NCBI RefSeq assembly: GCF_030691135.1
Contig: NZ_JAUYFA010000072.1
Location: 1-64,000, forward strand
DNA: 64,000 nt
Origin: Phreatobacter sp.
GTDB lineage: Bacteria; Pseudomonadota; Alphaproteobacteria; Rhizobiales; Phreatobacteraceae
Direction: 5' to 3'
Of the stretch, positions 1-8,697 are shown piece after piece. The notes beneath the pieces were generated by a model, which worked only from the letters and a program-made list of their open reading frames with translations, ran no database searches and had not been told where the DNA came from. The position numbers were made by a program, and so were the translations under genes. Within the stretch, counting starts at the first letter, position 1; each line of letters starts with the position of its first letter.

Positions 1-1
1 C

Positions 2-459
2 CAGATCGGCGAGTTCATCGAGACGCTGAAGACGGAACTGTCGCTCTCGGCGGACCAGAAGGAGCGGATCGACGCCATCGTCGCCGAGGTGCGCCCGCAG
101 TTCCGCAGCCTTTCGGACCCGTCGATGGACCGCGCCCAGCGCGTGACGCGCATGCGCGAGATCCGCGCCGACATGGCCCGCCGGATCGACGCCGCGCTGA
201 CGGCCGACCAGCGCAAGGCCTTCGCCGACATCCGCGCCCGTTACGACGGCGCCAGGAGCGCCGATGGCGGCATGCCCGGGCGCGTCTTCGTGGTCGGAGC
301 CGACGGCCAGCCGCAGGCGGTGGCGCTGCGCCTCGGTATTTCCGACGGCGCCATGACCGAGGTGCTGACCGGCGACCTGGAACCGGGACGCGAGCTGATC
401 ATCGGCACCGGCCAGGCGCCAGGGGCGGCGCCGGCGTCGCGCGGCTTCCGGATGTTCTG

Positions 460-460
<1 letters not shown>
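2..460 (+). CDS. Periplasmic adaptor of a MacA-type exporter, C-terminal part (5' end outside window)
   Basis: The reading frame is open from base 2 and ends at the TGA at 458-460; the N-terminus lies upstream of the window. The visible 152 residues hold a charged stretch rich in Asp, Arg and Gln, then a C-terminal segment of the kind G-R-V-F-V-V...R-L-G-I-S-D-G...[12 protein letters not shown]. That is the membrane-proximal domain of HlyD/MacA adaptors, which bridge an inner-membrane ABC exporter and an outer-membrane channel. The stop overlaps the start of the next gene, an ABC ATPase, by one base (TGATG), so the two are translationally coupled. The charged insert before the final domain is longer than in E. 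coli MacA; its role is unknown. Confidence 0.75.
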
Positions 461-1191
<731 letters not shown>

Positions 1192-1289
1192 GGGGGTCAT
1201 CGCTCCTCACCAGGACGCCGTACCCTCCACCGTCATGCCCGGCCTCCACGAACGACTTTCCATCACCGGAGAGGGCCATGGTTCCTCAC

Positions 1290-1514
1290 GGCCCCACCCG
1301 CACCCTCCCCTTGTCGCTCCGCTCCAAGGAGAGGGGGACTACGACGTCGCGCCCTGCGGGCGCCGGCGGAGCCAGGCCCAGCCGATCCCGGCGGGAGGGC
1401 GTTCAGAGCGTCACCGGATGGGGTACCGGTAGGGCCAGGCCCAGCCGATCCAGGGGGAGCGGAACGTCATAGTCCCCTCTCCACGCGCAGCGTGGGGAGG
1501 GTGCGGGTGGGGCC
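1290..1514. repeat. Double-hairpin intergenic repeat, family A, copy 1
   Basis: Outer arms begin with GGCCCCACCCGCACCCTCCCC and end with the inverse, ...GGTGGGGCC. Just inside them are GGGGGACTACGACGTC on the left and AACGTCATAGTCCCC on the right. Each arm can also fold on itself. The core holds an 18-base direct repeat (GCCAGGCCCAGCCGATCC at 1371-1388 and 1434-1451), which makes this the longest of six copies. Together with the family B repeat at 1571-1664 and a family B fragment near 1230-1262, it fills most of the 677-base gap between the ABC ATPase gene and ahcY. No gene is supported in that gap. Confidence 0.9.
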
Positions 1515-1570
1515 TTCTTCGGCGAAGGTTCAGCCATTCGCGTCATTCAGGCCCAGTTCACGAACCTCCA

Positions 1571-1664
1571 CCGTCATGCCCGGCCTCGTGCCGGGCATCC
1601 ACGAATTCCATCTCCATCGTCGTGTTCAAGTCGTGGATGCCCGGGGCAAGCCCGGCCATGACGG
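1571..1664. repeat. Palindromic intergenic repeat, family B
   Basis: Left arm CCGTCATGCCCGGCCTCGTG continues into CCGGGCATCCACG. The right arm, ending at 1664, is its near-perfect inverse, with CGTGGATGCCCGG and CCCGGCCATGACGG. The two arms are about 33 bases each around a 28-base spacer. Partial copies occur near 1230-1262 and 33728-33746. Elements with this GTCATGCCCGGCC...GGGCATCCACG pattern are widespread in rhizobial intergenic DNA; that statement is from general knowledge. Confidence 0.85.
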
Positions 1665-1762
1665 AGAGGGCGGTGTCCCACCTCTCCCCGCCGGAGAGAG
1701 GTGGAGGCGGCGCCCCGCACGCGCCCGCCCCTCTCACCCTCCGTTCACCACCTCACTCCCAC

Positions 1763-1782
1763 ACATAAAGAAATCTTTATGT
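1763..1782. promoter_or_regulatory. AT-rich palindromic operator upstream of ahcY
   Basis: The half-sites ACATAAAGA and TCTTTATGT form a palindrome with 9-bp perfect arms around two central A bases. It stands out in GC-rich surroundings, 87 bases upstream of the ahcY start codon. Position and half-site resemble operators described for SAH/SAM-responsive ArsR-family regulators (SahR/SamR) of methionine-cycle genes in Proteobacteria. That link is recalled knowledge plus inference; the regulator gene is not in this window. Confidence 0.65.
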
Positions 1783-1868
1783 CTTTATTGCCTCCCGCCG
1801 GTCCCCGTGCTACAGCCCCGCGCGACAAGCCGGTCATTCCGCCGGCCCTGCGCACTTCCGAGGAACCC

Positions 1869-3281
1869 ATGGCTCTCGACCAAGGCAACGACTTCATCGT
1901 CCAGGACATCTCGCTCGCTCCGTTCGGCCGCAAGGAGATCGACCTCGCCGAAACCGAAATGCCGGGCCTGATGGCGACGCGCGCCGAGTTCGGCGCCTCG
2001 CAGCCGCTGAAGGGCGCCCGCATCGCCGGCTCGCTGCACATGACCATCCAGACCGCGGTGCTGATCGAGACCCTGAAGGCTCTCGGCGCCGACATCCGCT
2101 GGGTGTCCTGCAACATCTACTCGACCCAGGACCATGCCGCCGCCGCCATCGCCGCCGCCGGCATCCCGGTCTTCGCCTACAAGGGCGAGACGCTGACCGA
2201 GTACTGGGACTACACCGCCAAGCTGTTCGACTGGCACGGCGGCGGTTTTCCGAACATGATCCTCGACGACGGCGGCGACGCCACCATGTTCGTCCATCTC
2301 GGCCTGCGCGCCGAGAACGGCGACACCGCCTTCCTCGACAAGCCGGAATCCGACGAGGAAGTGATCTTCTTCGCGCTCCTGAAGAAGAAGCTGGCCGAGA
2401 AGCCGAAGGGCTGGTTCGCCGAGCTCGCCAAGTCGATCAAGGGCGTGTCGGAAGAGACCACCACGGGCGTCAACCGCCTGTATCAGCTGGCCGCAGCCGG
2501 CAAGCTGCTGTTCCCGGCGATCAACGTCAACGACAGCGTCACCAAGTCGAAGTTCGACAATCTCTACGGCTGCCGTGAATCGCTGGTCGACGCGATCCGT
2601 CGCGGCACCGACGTCATGATGTCGGGCAAGGTCGCCTTCGTCGCCGGCTTCGGCGATGTCGGCAAGGGTTCGGCCGCCTCGCTCCGCCAGGCCGGCTGCC
2701 GCGTGCTCGTCTCCGAAGTCGATCCGATCTGCGCCCTGCAGGCGGCGATGGAAGGCTACGAGGTCGTCACCATCGAGGACGCCCTGCCGCGCGCCGACAT
2801 CTATGTCACCGCCACCGGCAACAAGGACATCATCACGGTCGACCACATGCGCGGCATGAAGGACCGGGCGATCGTCTGCAACATCGGCCACTTCGACAAC
2901 GAGATTCAGGTCGCCGGCCTGAAGAACTTCAAGTGGAACAACATCAAGCCGCAGGTCGACGAGATCGAGATGTCGTCCGGCAAGCGCATCATCCTCCTGT
3001 CGGAGGGTCGCCTGGTGAACCTCGGCAACGCCATGGGTCATCCGTCCTTCGTCATGTCGGCCTCGTTCACCAACCAGACGATCGCCCAGATCGAGCTGTG
3101 GACGAACCCCGGCAAGTACGAGAACAAGGTCTACACGCTGCCCAAGCACCTCGATGAGAAGGTGGCCATGCTGCATCTGGAAAAGATCGGCGTGAAGCTG
3201 ACCAAGCTGCGCCCCGACCAGGCCTCCTATATCGGCGTGCCGGAGACGGGCCCGTTCAAGTCCGACCACTACCGCTATTGA
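1869..3281 (+). CDS. ahcY: Adenosylhomocysteinase (S-adenosyl-L-homocysteine hydrolase)
   Basis: The 470-residue product hydrolyses S-adenosylhomocysteine to adenosine and homocysteine, clearing the inhibitor left by methyltransferases in the activated methyl cycle. It matches the family throughout: [17 protein letters not shown] at the N-terminus, the NAD-binding stretch [23 protein letters not shown], and the C-terminal YRY. The open frame extends upstream to 1701, but the start at 1869 gives the usual family length and has GAGGA four bases before it. An AT-rich palindrome lies at 1763-1782 and a strong intrinsic terminator follows at 3306-3336, so the gene is probably transcribed alone under methionine-cycle control. 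Confidence 0.97.
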   Translation: MALDQGNDFIVQDISLAPFGRKEIDLAETEMPGLMATRAEFGASQPLKGARIAGSLHMTIQTAVLIETLKALGADIRWVSCNIYSTQDHAAAAIAAAGIPVFAYKGETLTEYWDYTAKLFDWHGGGFPNMILDDGGDATMFVHLGLRAENGDTAFLDKPESDEEVIFFALLKKKLAEKPKGWFAELAKSIKGVSEETTTGVNRLYQLAAAGKLLFPAINVNDSVTKSKFDNLYGCRESLVDAIRRGTDVMMSGKVAFVAGFGDVGKGSAASLRQAGCRVLVSEVDPICALQAAMEGYEVVTIEDALPRADIYVTATGNKDIITVDHMRGMKDRAIVCNIGHFDNEIQVAGLKNFKWNNIKPQVDEIEMSSGKRIILLSEGRLVNLGNAMGHPSFVMSASFTNQTIAQIELWTNPGKYENKVYTLPKHLDEKVAMLHLEKIGVKLTKLRPDQASYIGVPETGPFKSDHYRY

Positions 3282-3305
3282 TCGCAGGCTTCGGCTTTGC
3301 GACAG

Positions 3306-3336
3306 AAAGGCCCGGCCTCGCGCCGGGCCTTTTTTG
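3306..3336 (+). terminator. Intrinsic terminator of ahcY
   Basis: An 11-bp perfect stem (AAAGGCCCGGC / GCCGGGCCTTT) around a 5-base loop runs into a T-run. It starts 24 bases after the ahcY stop codon. Confidence 0.9.
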
Positions 3337-3363
3337 TTTCGGGCGAGCTGCATCGGGGAATTG

Positions 3364-3529
3364 CGTCCTTCGAGGCTCGTTCGCTTCGCTCTCTCGCACC
3401 TCAGGATGTGGGATGGTGTGCATGGCATCGATGTCTGTTGAAGCGCGGCCGTTCCGGCTTGCTCAACCAGGGTGCCCTTCTTTCCCGTCCTCATCCTGAG
3501 GTGGGAGCGACAGCGGCCCTCGAAGGACG
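3364..3529. repeat. Palindromic intergenic repeat, family C
   Basis: The left arm holds CGTCCTTCGAGGCTCG and later GCACCTCAGGATG. The right arm holds CATCCTGAGGTGGGAGCGA and finally CCTCGAAGGACG, so the ends are inverted relative to each other. It occupies most of the space between the ahcY terminator and the BenE-type gene. Similar CCTTCGAGGCTCG...CACCTCAGGATGA repeats are common between genes of Bradyrhizobium-like bacteria (general knowledge). Confidence 0.8.
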
Positions 3530-3565
3530 CACTGGACTGATGCAGCGCCATAGACAAGACCCGCC

Positions 3566-4729
3566 ATGCCCCTGACCCTCTCCACCCTCGCCGCCGGCAT
3601 CATCGCCCCCCTCGTCGGCTTCGCCGGCACGGTGGCGCTGGTCATCGCGGCGGCGCAGGCCGTCGGGGCGACGCCGGCGCAGACAATCTCCTGGCTTGCC
3701 GCCGTATCGCTCGCCAAGGCGCTCGGCGGCATGGCGCTGACCTGGCGCTACCGCATCCCGATCGTGCTCGCCTGGTCGACGCCGGGTGCGGCGCTGATCG
3801 GCGCCTCGTCCGGCATCGCCTTTCCCGAGGCGGTCGGCGCCTTCGTGCTGGCCGCCGGGCTCATCATCCTCACCGGCCTCGTCAAGCCGCTGGGCGACTG
3901 GGTGGCACGGCTGCCCGCCGCCATCGCCGCGGCCATGCTCGCCGGCATCCTCGTCAGGTTCGTCATGGACGTGGCGCTGGTCGCGCCCGGCGCCCCCTGG
4001 CTCGTCCTGCCGCTGGTGGCGATCTTCCTCGTCATGCGCCTCGCCCATCCGGCGAGCGCCATGCTGGTGGTCGTCGTGGCCGGCGTGGCCCTGACCTATG
4101 CGATGGGGCTCGCCGGGCCGCTGCCGACCGATCTCGGCCTCGCCCATCTGGAATGGACCAACCCGGTCTTCGCGCCGGCGGTGCTCATCGGCCTCGGCGT
4201 GCCGCTCTATCTCGTCACCATGGCGGGACAGAACCTGCCCGGCATCGCCGTGCTCAGGGCCAACGGCTATGACCCCAAGGTCGGGCCGATCATCGCCACG
4301 ACCGGGTTCGTCTCGCTGGTCTCGGCGCCCTTCGGCGCCCACCCCTCGAACCTCGCCGCCATCACCGCGGCCATCGCGGCGGGGCCAGATTCCCATCCCG
4401 ACCCGGCGAAGCGCTGGCCGGCCGGCATCGTCTACGGCCTCGCCTTCATCCTCTTCGCCGCCTTTGCCGGCCCCTTCGTGGCGCTGTTCGCCGCCATGCC
4501 CAAGGCGCTGATCACGACCATCGCCGGACTTGCCCTGAGCGGCGCGCTGATGGGCTCGCTGGCGGTCGCCATGGGCGAGGCGCGGACGCGCTTTCCGGCG
4601 CTGCTGACCTTCGCGGTGGCGGCCTCGGGGGTGACGGTCGCCGGCGTCGGCGCCGCCTTCTGGGGCCTCGCGATCGGGCTCCTGGCCTATGCGGTCGAGC
4701 GGGGCTGGCAGGCCATGTCGAAAGCGTGA
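3566..4729 (+). CDS. benE: BenE-family benzoate/H+ symporter-like membrane transporter
   Basis: The 387-residue protein is almost entirely hydrophobic, with about 10-12 membrane segments. It carries family landmarks of BenE/YdcO transporters: the early W-S-T-P-G-A-A-L segment (about residues 70-77), T-M-A-G-Q-N-L-P-G near 218-226 and A-P-F-G-A-H-P-S-N near 250-258. BenE members import benzoate with protons, but many homologues, including E. coli YdcO, have no proven substrate. No benzoate dioxygenase or CoA-ligase genes lie beside it, although an acyl-CoA ligase operon starts about 5 kb downstream on the other strand. The substrate is therefore open. Confidence 0.85.
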   Translation: MPLTLSTLAAGIIAPLVGFAGTVALVIAAAQAVGATPAQTISWLAAVSLAKALGGMALTWRYRIPIVLAWSTPGAALIGASSGIAFPEAVGAFVLAAGLIILTGLVKPLGDWVARLPAAIAAAMLAGILVRFVMDVALVAPGAPWLVLPLVAIFLVMRLAHPASAMLVVVVAGVALTYAMGLAGPLPTDLGLAHLEWTNPVFAPAVLIGLGVPLYLVTMAGQNLPGIAVLRANGYDPKVGPIIATTGFVSLVSAPFGAHPSNLAAITAAIAAGPDSHPDPAKRWPAGIVYGLAFILFAAFAGPFVALFAAMPKALITTIAGLALSGALMGSLAVAMGEARTRFPALLTFAVAASGVTVAGVGAAFWGLAIGLLAYAVERGWQAMSKA

Positions 4730-4767
4730 GGCGCGTCACGAGGCGGTGAACATCCCATGCCCGCGCC

Positions 4768-4796
4768 TTGAACAGGGGGCGTCCGGCGCTTACCTT
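4768..4796 (+). promoter_or_regulatory. Candidate sigma-70-type promoter of trxA
   Basis: TTGAAC at 4768-4773 and TACCTT at 4791-4796 are separated by exactly 17 bases. They lie about 45-70 bases upstream of the trxA start, which has a good AGGAGA ribosome-binding site. Confidence 0.5.
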
Positions 4797-4840
4797 GACG
4801 GCAACGTTCCGATTCCTCCGGACCCACCAGGAGAACCACC

Positions 4841-5164
4841 ATGGGCGCTGTCGCCGCCACCACCGACGCATCCTTCGACGCCGACGTCATCCAGTCGGAC
4901 ACGCCGGTCGTTGTCGATTTCTGGGCCCCCTGGTGCGGCCCCTGCCGCATGATCGCTCCCGCCCTCGACGCCATCTCGGCCGAGATGGGCGACAAGGTGA
5001 AGATCGTGAAGGTCAATGTCGACGAGAACCCGAAGATCGCGTCGAACTACGGGATCATGTCGATCCCGACGCTGATGATCTTCAAGGGCGGCCAGATGGT
5101 CGACCGCAAGACCGGCGCCTCGCCGCAGGCGGCCTTGAAGCAGTGGATCTCCGGCCACGCCTGA
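4841..5164 (+). CDS. trxA: Thioredoxin
   Basis: This 107-residue single-domain protein has the redox motif W-C-G-P-C at residues 31-35 and the cis-proline that faces it at residue 76 (S-I-P-T). Both match classical thioredoxin 1, which reduces protein disulfides in the cytoplasm with electrons from thioredoxin reductase. There is no signal peptide. A promoter-like sequence precedes it and a strong terminator follows at 5191-5217, so it is a single-gene transcript. Confidence 0.97.
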   Translation: MGAVAATTDASFDADVIQSDTPVVVDFWAPWCGPCRMIAPALDAISAEMGDKVKIVKVNVDENPKIASNYGIMSIPTLMIFKGGQMVDRKTGASPQAALKQWISGHA

Positions 5165-5190
5165 CCGGCCTCTGCCCTCCCCGTCTCGCG

Positions 5191-5217
5191 AAAGCCGCCG
5201 GTTTCCGGCGGCTTTTT
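5191..5217 (+). terminator. Intrinsic terminator of trxA
   Basis: An 11-bp perfect stem (AAAGCCGCCGG / CCGGCGGCTTT) around a TTT loop is followed by two further T bases. Confidence 0.88.
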
Positions 5218-5278
5218 CGTATGCGGCCCCGGATTTCTCCGACTGCCGAAGGCCCCCGCGCCGTGACAGCCTGACGGG

Positions 5279-6067
5279 GTGACTGTCGAGAGCGACACGC
5301 TTCCCCCTCCCCCGATCCGCCGGCGCCTCGCGAACGGCGGGGCGCGGGTGCTTGACTGGCTGCTGCCGCCGCTCTGCATCGCCTGCCGCAATCCCGTCGG
5401 CAGCCACCACGCCCTCTGTCCCCATTGCTGGAAAGGCGTCGCCTTCATCACCGCCCCGGTCTGCGAGCGGCTCGGCACGCCGCTCGCCTTCGATCTCGGC
5501 CCCGGCGCGCTGTCGCCGGCCGCCATCGCCCAGCCGCCGGCCTTCGACCGGGCGCGGGCGGTGTTCCGCTTCGACGATGTCGGCCGGGCGCTGATCCATG
5601 CGCTGAAATATGGCGACCGGCTGGAAGTGGCGGTGGCACTGTCCGGCTGGATGGTGCGGGCCGGACGCGACCTGCTGATCGATGCCGATGCGCTGGTGCC
5701 GGTGCCGCTGCACTGGACGCGGCTCGTGGCCCGGCGGTTCAACCAGGCGGCCGAGCTCTCCCGCCACATGGCGGCGCAGACCGGCCTCGCCAATGAGGCG
5801 CTGCTGCTCAGGCGCGTCCGCCGCACCCGCCATCAGGTGGGGCTGACGCGGGCGCAGCGGCTGGACAATGTCACCGGCGCCTTCCGCATCGCCGAGGACC
5901 GCAAGGGCTGGGTGCGCGGCAAGCGGCTGGTGCTGGTGGACGACGTCCTGACCACGGGGGCGACCATCGAGGCCTGCTGCCGGGTGCTGAGACGGGCAGG
6001 TGCGGCCCGCATCGACGTGCTGACCGCGGCGAGGGTTGTGGAGGGGCCTTTCGCGGTCCATATCTGA
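5279..6067 (+). CDS. ComF family phosphoribosyltransferase-like protein
   Basis: The 262-residue protein starts with GTG. It has a four-cysteine zinc-ribbon-like cluster (C33, C36, C47, C50) in the N-terminal double-zinc-ribbon region. The C-terminal phosphoribosyltransferase fold carries the PRPP loop V-D-D-V-L-T-T-G-A-T at about 220-229. ComF proteins are needed for DNA transformation in naturally competent bacteria, but in Alphaproteobacteria they are near-universal and their role is unclear. It opens the comF-grxC-nitrilase-DUF1178 cluster. It is not an ordinary nucleotide-salvage enzyme as far as the sequence shows. Confidence 0.88.
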   Translation: MTVESDTLPPPPIRRRLANGGARVLDWLLPPLCIACRNPVGSHHALCPHCWKGVAFITAPVCERLGTPLAFDLGPGALSPAAIAQPPAFDRARAVFRFDDVGRALIHALKYGDRLEVAVALSGWMVRAGRDLLIDADALVPVPLHWTRLVARRFNQAAELSRHMAAQTGLANEALLLRRVRRTRHQVGLTRAQRLDNVTGAFRIAEDRKGWVRGKRLVLVDDVLTTGATIEACCRVLRRAGAARIDVLTAARVVEGPFAVHI

Positions 6068-6097
6068 GGGCCTGCCACCACCGCCACGGAAGCCGCG

Positions 6098-6355
6098 ATG
6101 CCGGAAATCGTCGTCTACACCAAGGATTACTGCCCCTATTGCCACGCCGCCAAGGAGCTGCTGCGCAAGAAGGGCGCCGCCTTCACCGAGGTGGACATCC
6201 AGAAACATCCGGACCGGCGCGCCGAGATGATCCAGAAGGCCGGCGGCCGGACCACGGTGCCGCAGATCTTCATCGGCGGCAAACATGTGGGCGGCTGCGA
6301 CGACATCCATGCGCTGGACGGCGCCGGCAAGCTCGACCCGATGATCGCGGCCTGA
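6098..6355 (+). CDS. grxC: Glutaredoxin 3
   Basis: The 85-residue protein has the dithiol active site C-P-Y-C at 12-15, the cis-Pro segment T-V-P-Q-I-F-I at 53-59 and the glutathione-binding G-G-C-D-D at 65-69. These define class I glutaredoxin GrxC, which uses glutathione to reduce disulfides and mixed disulfides. It lies 30 bases after comF and 3 bases before the nitrilase-family gene, so it is probably co-transcribed with both. Confidence 0.96.
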   Translation: MPEIVVYTKDYCPYCHAAKELLRKKGAAFTEVDIQKHPDRRAEMIQKAGGRTTVPQIFIGGKHVGGCDDIHALDGAGKLDPMIAA

Positions 6356-6358
6356 ACC

Positions 6359-7207
6359 ATGGCCGAAGCGATGGGCGGATCCTTCACGGCGGCCTGCGTG
6401 CAGATGCGCGCGGACGTCGCGGTCAAGCCGAGCGTCGATCAGGCCATCGCCCTGATCCGCGAGGCGGCGCGGGCCGGGGCGGATTATGTCCAGACGCCGG
6501 AAATGACCAATATCCTGCAGCCGGACCGGCCGAAATTCTTTGAGGCGATCCGCTCCGAGGCGGAGGATCCGTCGATCCCGCTGTTCCAGGCCGAGGCCAT
6601 GGCGCTCGGCATCTGGCTGCATATCGGGTCGCTCGCCATCCGCATCGGCGAGAAACAGGCGGCGAACCGGGCCTATCTCATCTCGCCCGACGGCGAGGTG
6701 GTCGCCGCCTATGACAAGATCCACATGTTCGACGTCAACCTGCCCAACGGCCAGACCTACCGGGAATCGGCGGCCTATGCGCCCGGCGACGTGGCGGTGA
6801 CGGCGGACCTGCCGTGGATGCGGCTCGGCGTCACCATCTGCTACGACCTGCGCTTTCCCCATCTCTACCGGAAGCTCGCCGAGCAGGGCGCCGGGGTCAT
6901 GGCCATCCCCTCCTCCTTCACCGTGCCGACGGGGGAGGCGCACTGGCATGTGCTGATGCGCTCGCGCGCCATCGAGAACGGCGCCTTCGTGATCGCGGCG
7001 GCACAGGGCGGCCTGCATGCCTGCGGCCGGTCGACCTATGGCCACAGCCTGATCGTCGACCCCTGGGGCCGCATCCTGGCCGAGGCCGACCATGACGAGC
7101 CCGGCGTGATCCTCGCCGCCATCGACCCGTCCAGGGTCGGCGAGACCCGTGGCCGCATTCCCTCGCTGACGAATGGCCGGGTGTTCCGCGTGGCGGAGGC
7201 GCCATGA
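6359..7207 (+). CDS. Carbon-nitrogen hydrolase (Nit1/omega-amidase-like)
   Basis: This 282-residue nitrilase-superfamily enzyme has the complete catalytic triad: E48 (T-P-E-M-T-N), K120 (Y-D-K-I-H-M-F-D) and C161 (C-Y-D-L-R-F-P). The context D-V-N-L-P-N-G-Q-T-Y-R-E-S matches the Nit1/Nit2-type branch, which hydrolyses deaminated glutathione or short omega-amides. Its position directly after glutaredoxin supports a glutathione-repair role, though the substrate is inferred. The ATGA overlap with the next gene shows translational coupling. Confidence 0.9.
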   Translation: MAEAMGGSFTAACVQMRADVAVKPSVDQAIALIREAARAGADYVQTPEMTNILQPDRPKFFEAIRSEAEDPSIPLFQAEAMALGIWLHIGSLAIRIGEKQAANRAYLISPDGEVVAAYDKIHMFDVNLPNGQTYRESAAYAPGDVAVTADLPWMRLGVTICYDLRFPHLYRKLAEQGAGVMAIPSSFTVPTGEAHWHVLMRSRAIENGAFVIAAAQGGLHACGRSTYGHSLIVDPWGRILAEADHDEPGVILAAIDPSRVGETRGRIPSLTNGRVFRVAEAP

Positions 7208-7665
7208 TCCGCTACGCGCTCCAATGCGAGAAGGCCCATGCGTTCGAGAGCTGGTTCCCCTCCTCCGACAGCTATGAGGCGCAGCGCAAGCAGGGCTTCG
7301 TCGCCTGCCCGGTCTGCGGCTCGACCCGCGTCGACAAGGCGCTGATGGCGCCGCAGGTGGCCCGCAAGGACCGCCGCGCCGCGGCGGAATCGACGCCGCC
7401 TGCCGCCGCGCCGCCCGCCCCCGTCGCCATGGTCTCGCCGGCCGAACAGGAGCTGCGCGCCAAGATCCGCGAGTTGCGTGAGCATCTGGTGCAGAACGCC
7501 GATCCGGTCGGCGAGCGCTTCGCCGAGGAGGCGCGCAAGATCCATTACGGCGAGACCGAACACCGGTCGATCTATGGCCGGGCGAGCCCCGACGAGGCCC
7601 GCGAGCTCGCCGAGGAAGGCATCGAGTTCCATGCCCTGCCGGTGCTGCCCGACGACCGCAACTGA
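7204..7665 (+). CDS. DUF1178 family protein
   Basis: The 153-residue protein starts M-I-R-Y-A-L-Q-C-E and has C-P-V-C-G at 35-39 with an earlier Cys at 8 and His at 12, a likely zinc site. An Ala/Pro-rich linker (about 55-78) leads to a helical C-terminal part with R-E-H-L-V-Q-N-A-D-P-V-G. This is the DUF1178 pattern, conserved next to nitrilase and glutaredoxin genes in Alphaproteobacteria. Its function is unknown. It overlaps the preceding gene by four bases. Confidence 0.88.
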   Translation: MIRYALQCEKAHAFESWFPSSDSYEAQRKQGFVACPVCGSTRVDKALMAPQVARKDRRAAAESTPPAAAPPAPVAMVSPAEQELRAKIRELREHLVQNADPVGERFAEEARKIHYGETEHRSIYGRASPDEARELAEEGIEFHALPVLPDDRN

Positions 7666-7732
7666 TGCGGCACCGGGCGGGCTTTGCCGCGGCGGCGTGG
7701 CCTGCTAGGCGGTAGGCCCAAGGAGCTCTCCC

Positions 7733-8659
7733 ATGCATCGTCCCCTGCTCGCCGCCGCCTTCCTCGCCCTTGTCGCCAGCCCGGCCCTCGCCGCCCCCGC
7801 GAGTGTCCGCATCGCCAATGAGAGCGTGGCGACGCTCTGCGCCGAGGAGGACAATGTCGACCTCAGGCTGCACAGCCCGTCGGTGCGGCGCTTCCGGGTC
7901 GAGGCGACCCATCCGGCGGTGATCGGCACGATCGTGCAGGACATCACGGCGCCGGACTTCACCGACTGCACCATCACCGACAAGGCCGATTTCCGCTTCA
8001 CGCCGCGCACGGTGGTCATGCACGAGGACGACCGGCTCAAGGTCGTCGGCATCACCTTCGACAAGTTCTGGCGGCCCGAACAGGTGCCGGTGACGGTCGG
8101 TTCGCGCACCGAGAGCGGCTTCCACCTGTTCCAGCTCTTCCTCAAGGAGGGCACCGCGGCACCCTACGAGTTCCTGGTCATGTATCCGGTCGACGGCTAC
8201 TGGCGGCTGAAGCCGCGGCCGCCGGCGCATCTGCCGGACATCGTCTACGGCACCTCGGCGCTGATCGGCCCGATCGAGGTGATGCAGCGGCCGGTGGTGA
8301 ACCTCTCGGCCATCCGCTTCGACCCCGCGACGATGACCTTCCAGCTGAGCTTCCGGGCCGGTGGCAGCGCCACGGTCAAGGTGGCGGAGATCGACCGGGT
8401 GCGGGTCGCGCTCGACGTGACGCTGGAGCGGCCCGTGACCGGTGGCCCCTTCACCGGCCTGCGCTCCATGTATGTGACGGAGACCAATGCCGACGGTGCC
8501 CGCGTCGAATGGCGGGCGGCCGGCGCCAACCGCTGGCAGGAGGCCCCGGTCATGGATTTCCGCGGCGGCGAGGGCATCGAGATGAAGCTGACGCGGGCGG
8601 TGCCGAGCCGGCACAACACTTCGGCGCCGGACTATCGCTTCATCGGTTTCGCCGACTGA
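7733..8659 (+). CDS. Secreted protein of unknown function
   Basis: The 308-residue product begins with a clear signal peptide (residues 1-20, ending A-L-A before A-P-A-S), so it is exported to the periplasm. The mature part is mostly beta-rich, with only two cysteines near the start (in A-T-L-C-A-E and F-T-D-C-T), possibly a disulfide. No catalytic motif is recognised. Spacing does not link it tightly to either neighbour: 67 bases from the DUF1178 gene and 38 bases before the oxidoreductase gene. Confidence 0.75.
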   Translation: MHRPLLAAAFLALVASPALAAPASVRIANESVATLCAEEDNVDLRLHSPSVRRFRVEATHPAVIGTIVQDITAPDFTDCTITDKADFRFTPRTVVMHEDDRLKVVGITFDKFWRPEQVPVTVGSRTESGFHLFQLFLKEGTAAPYEFLVMYPVDGYWRLKPRPPAHLPDIVYGTSALIGPIEVMQRPVVNLSAIRFDPATMTFQLSFRAGGSATVKVAEIDRVRVALDVTLERPVTGGPFTGLRSMYVTETNADGARVEWRAAGANRWQEAPVMDFRGGEGIEMKLTRAVPSRHNTSAPDYRFIGFAD

Positions 8660-8697
8660 GACACCAACGAGCGGCCGCGCCGCGGGGGAAGAACGCC

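Noticed and set aside
1740-1868. SAH or SAM riboswitch upstream of ahcY
   Set aside because: I could not match the conserved core of the known classes. The clear signal is a DNA palindrome of operator type.
4790-8614. Minus-strand open frame of 1274 codons
   Set aside because: It runs antisense across trxA, comF, grxC, the nitrilase gene and others, all of which have clear family motifs. The translation is Arg/Gly/His-rich with no domain. Long antisense frames are expected at this GC content.
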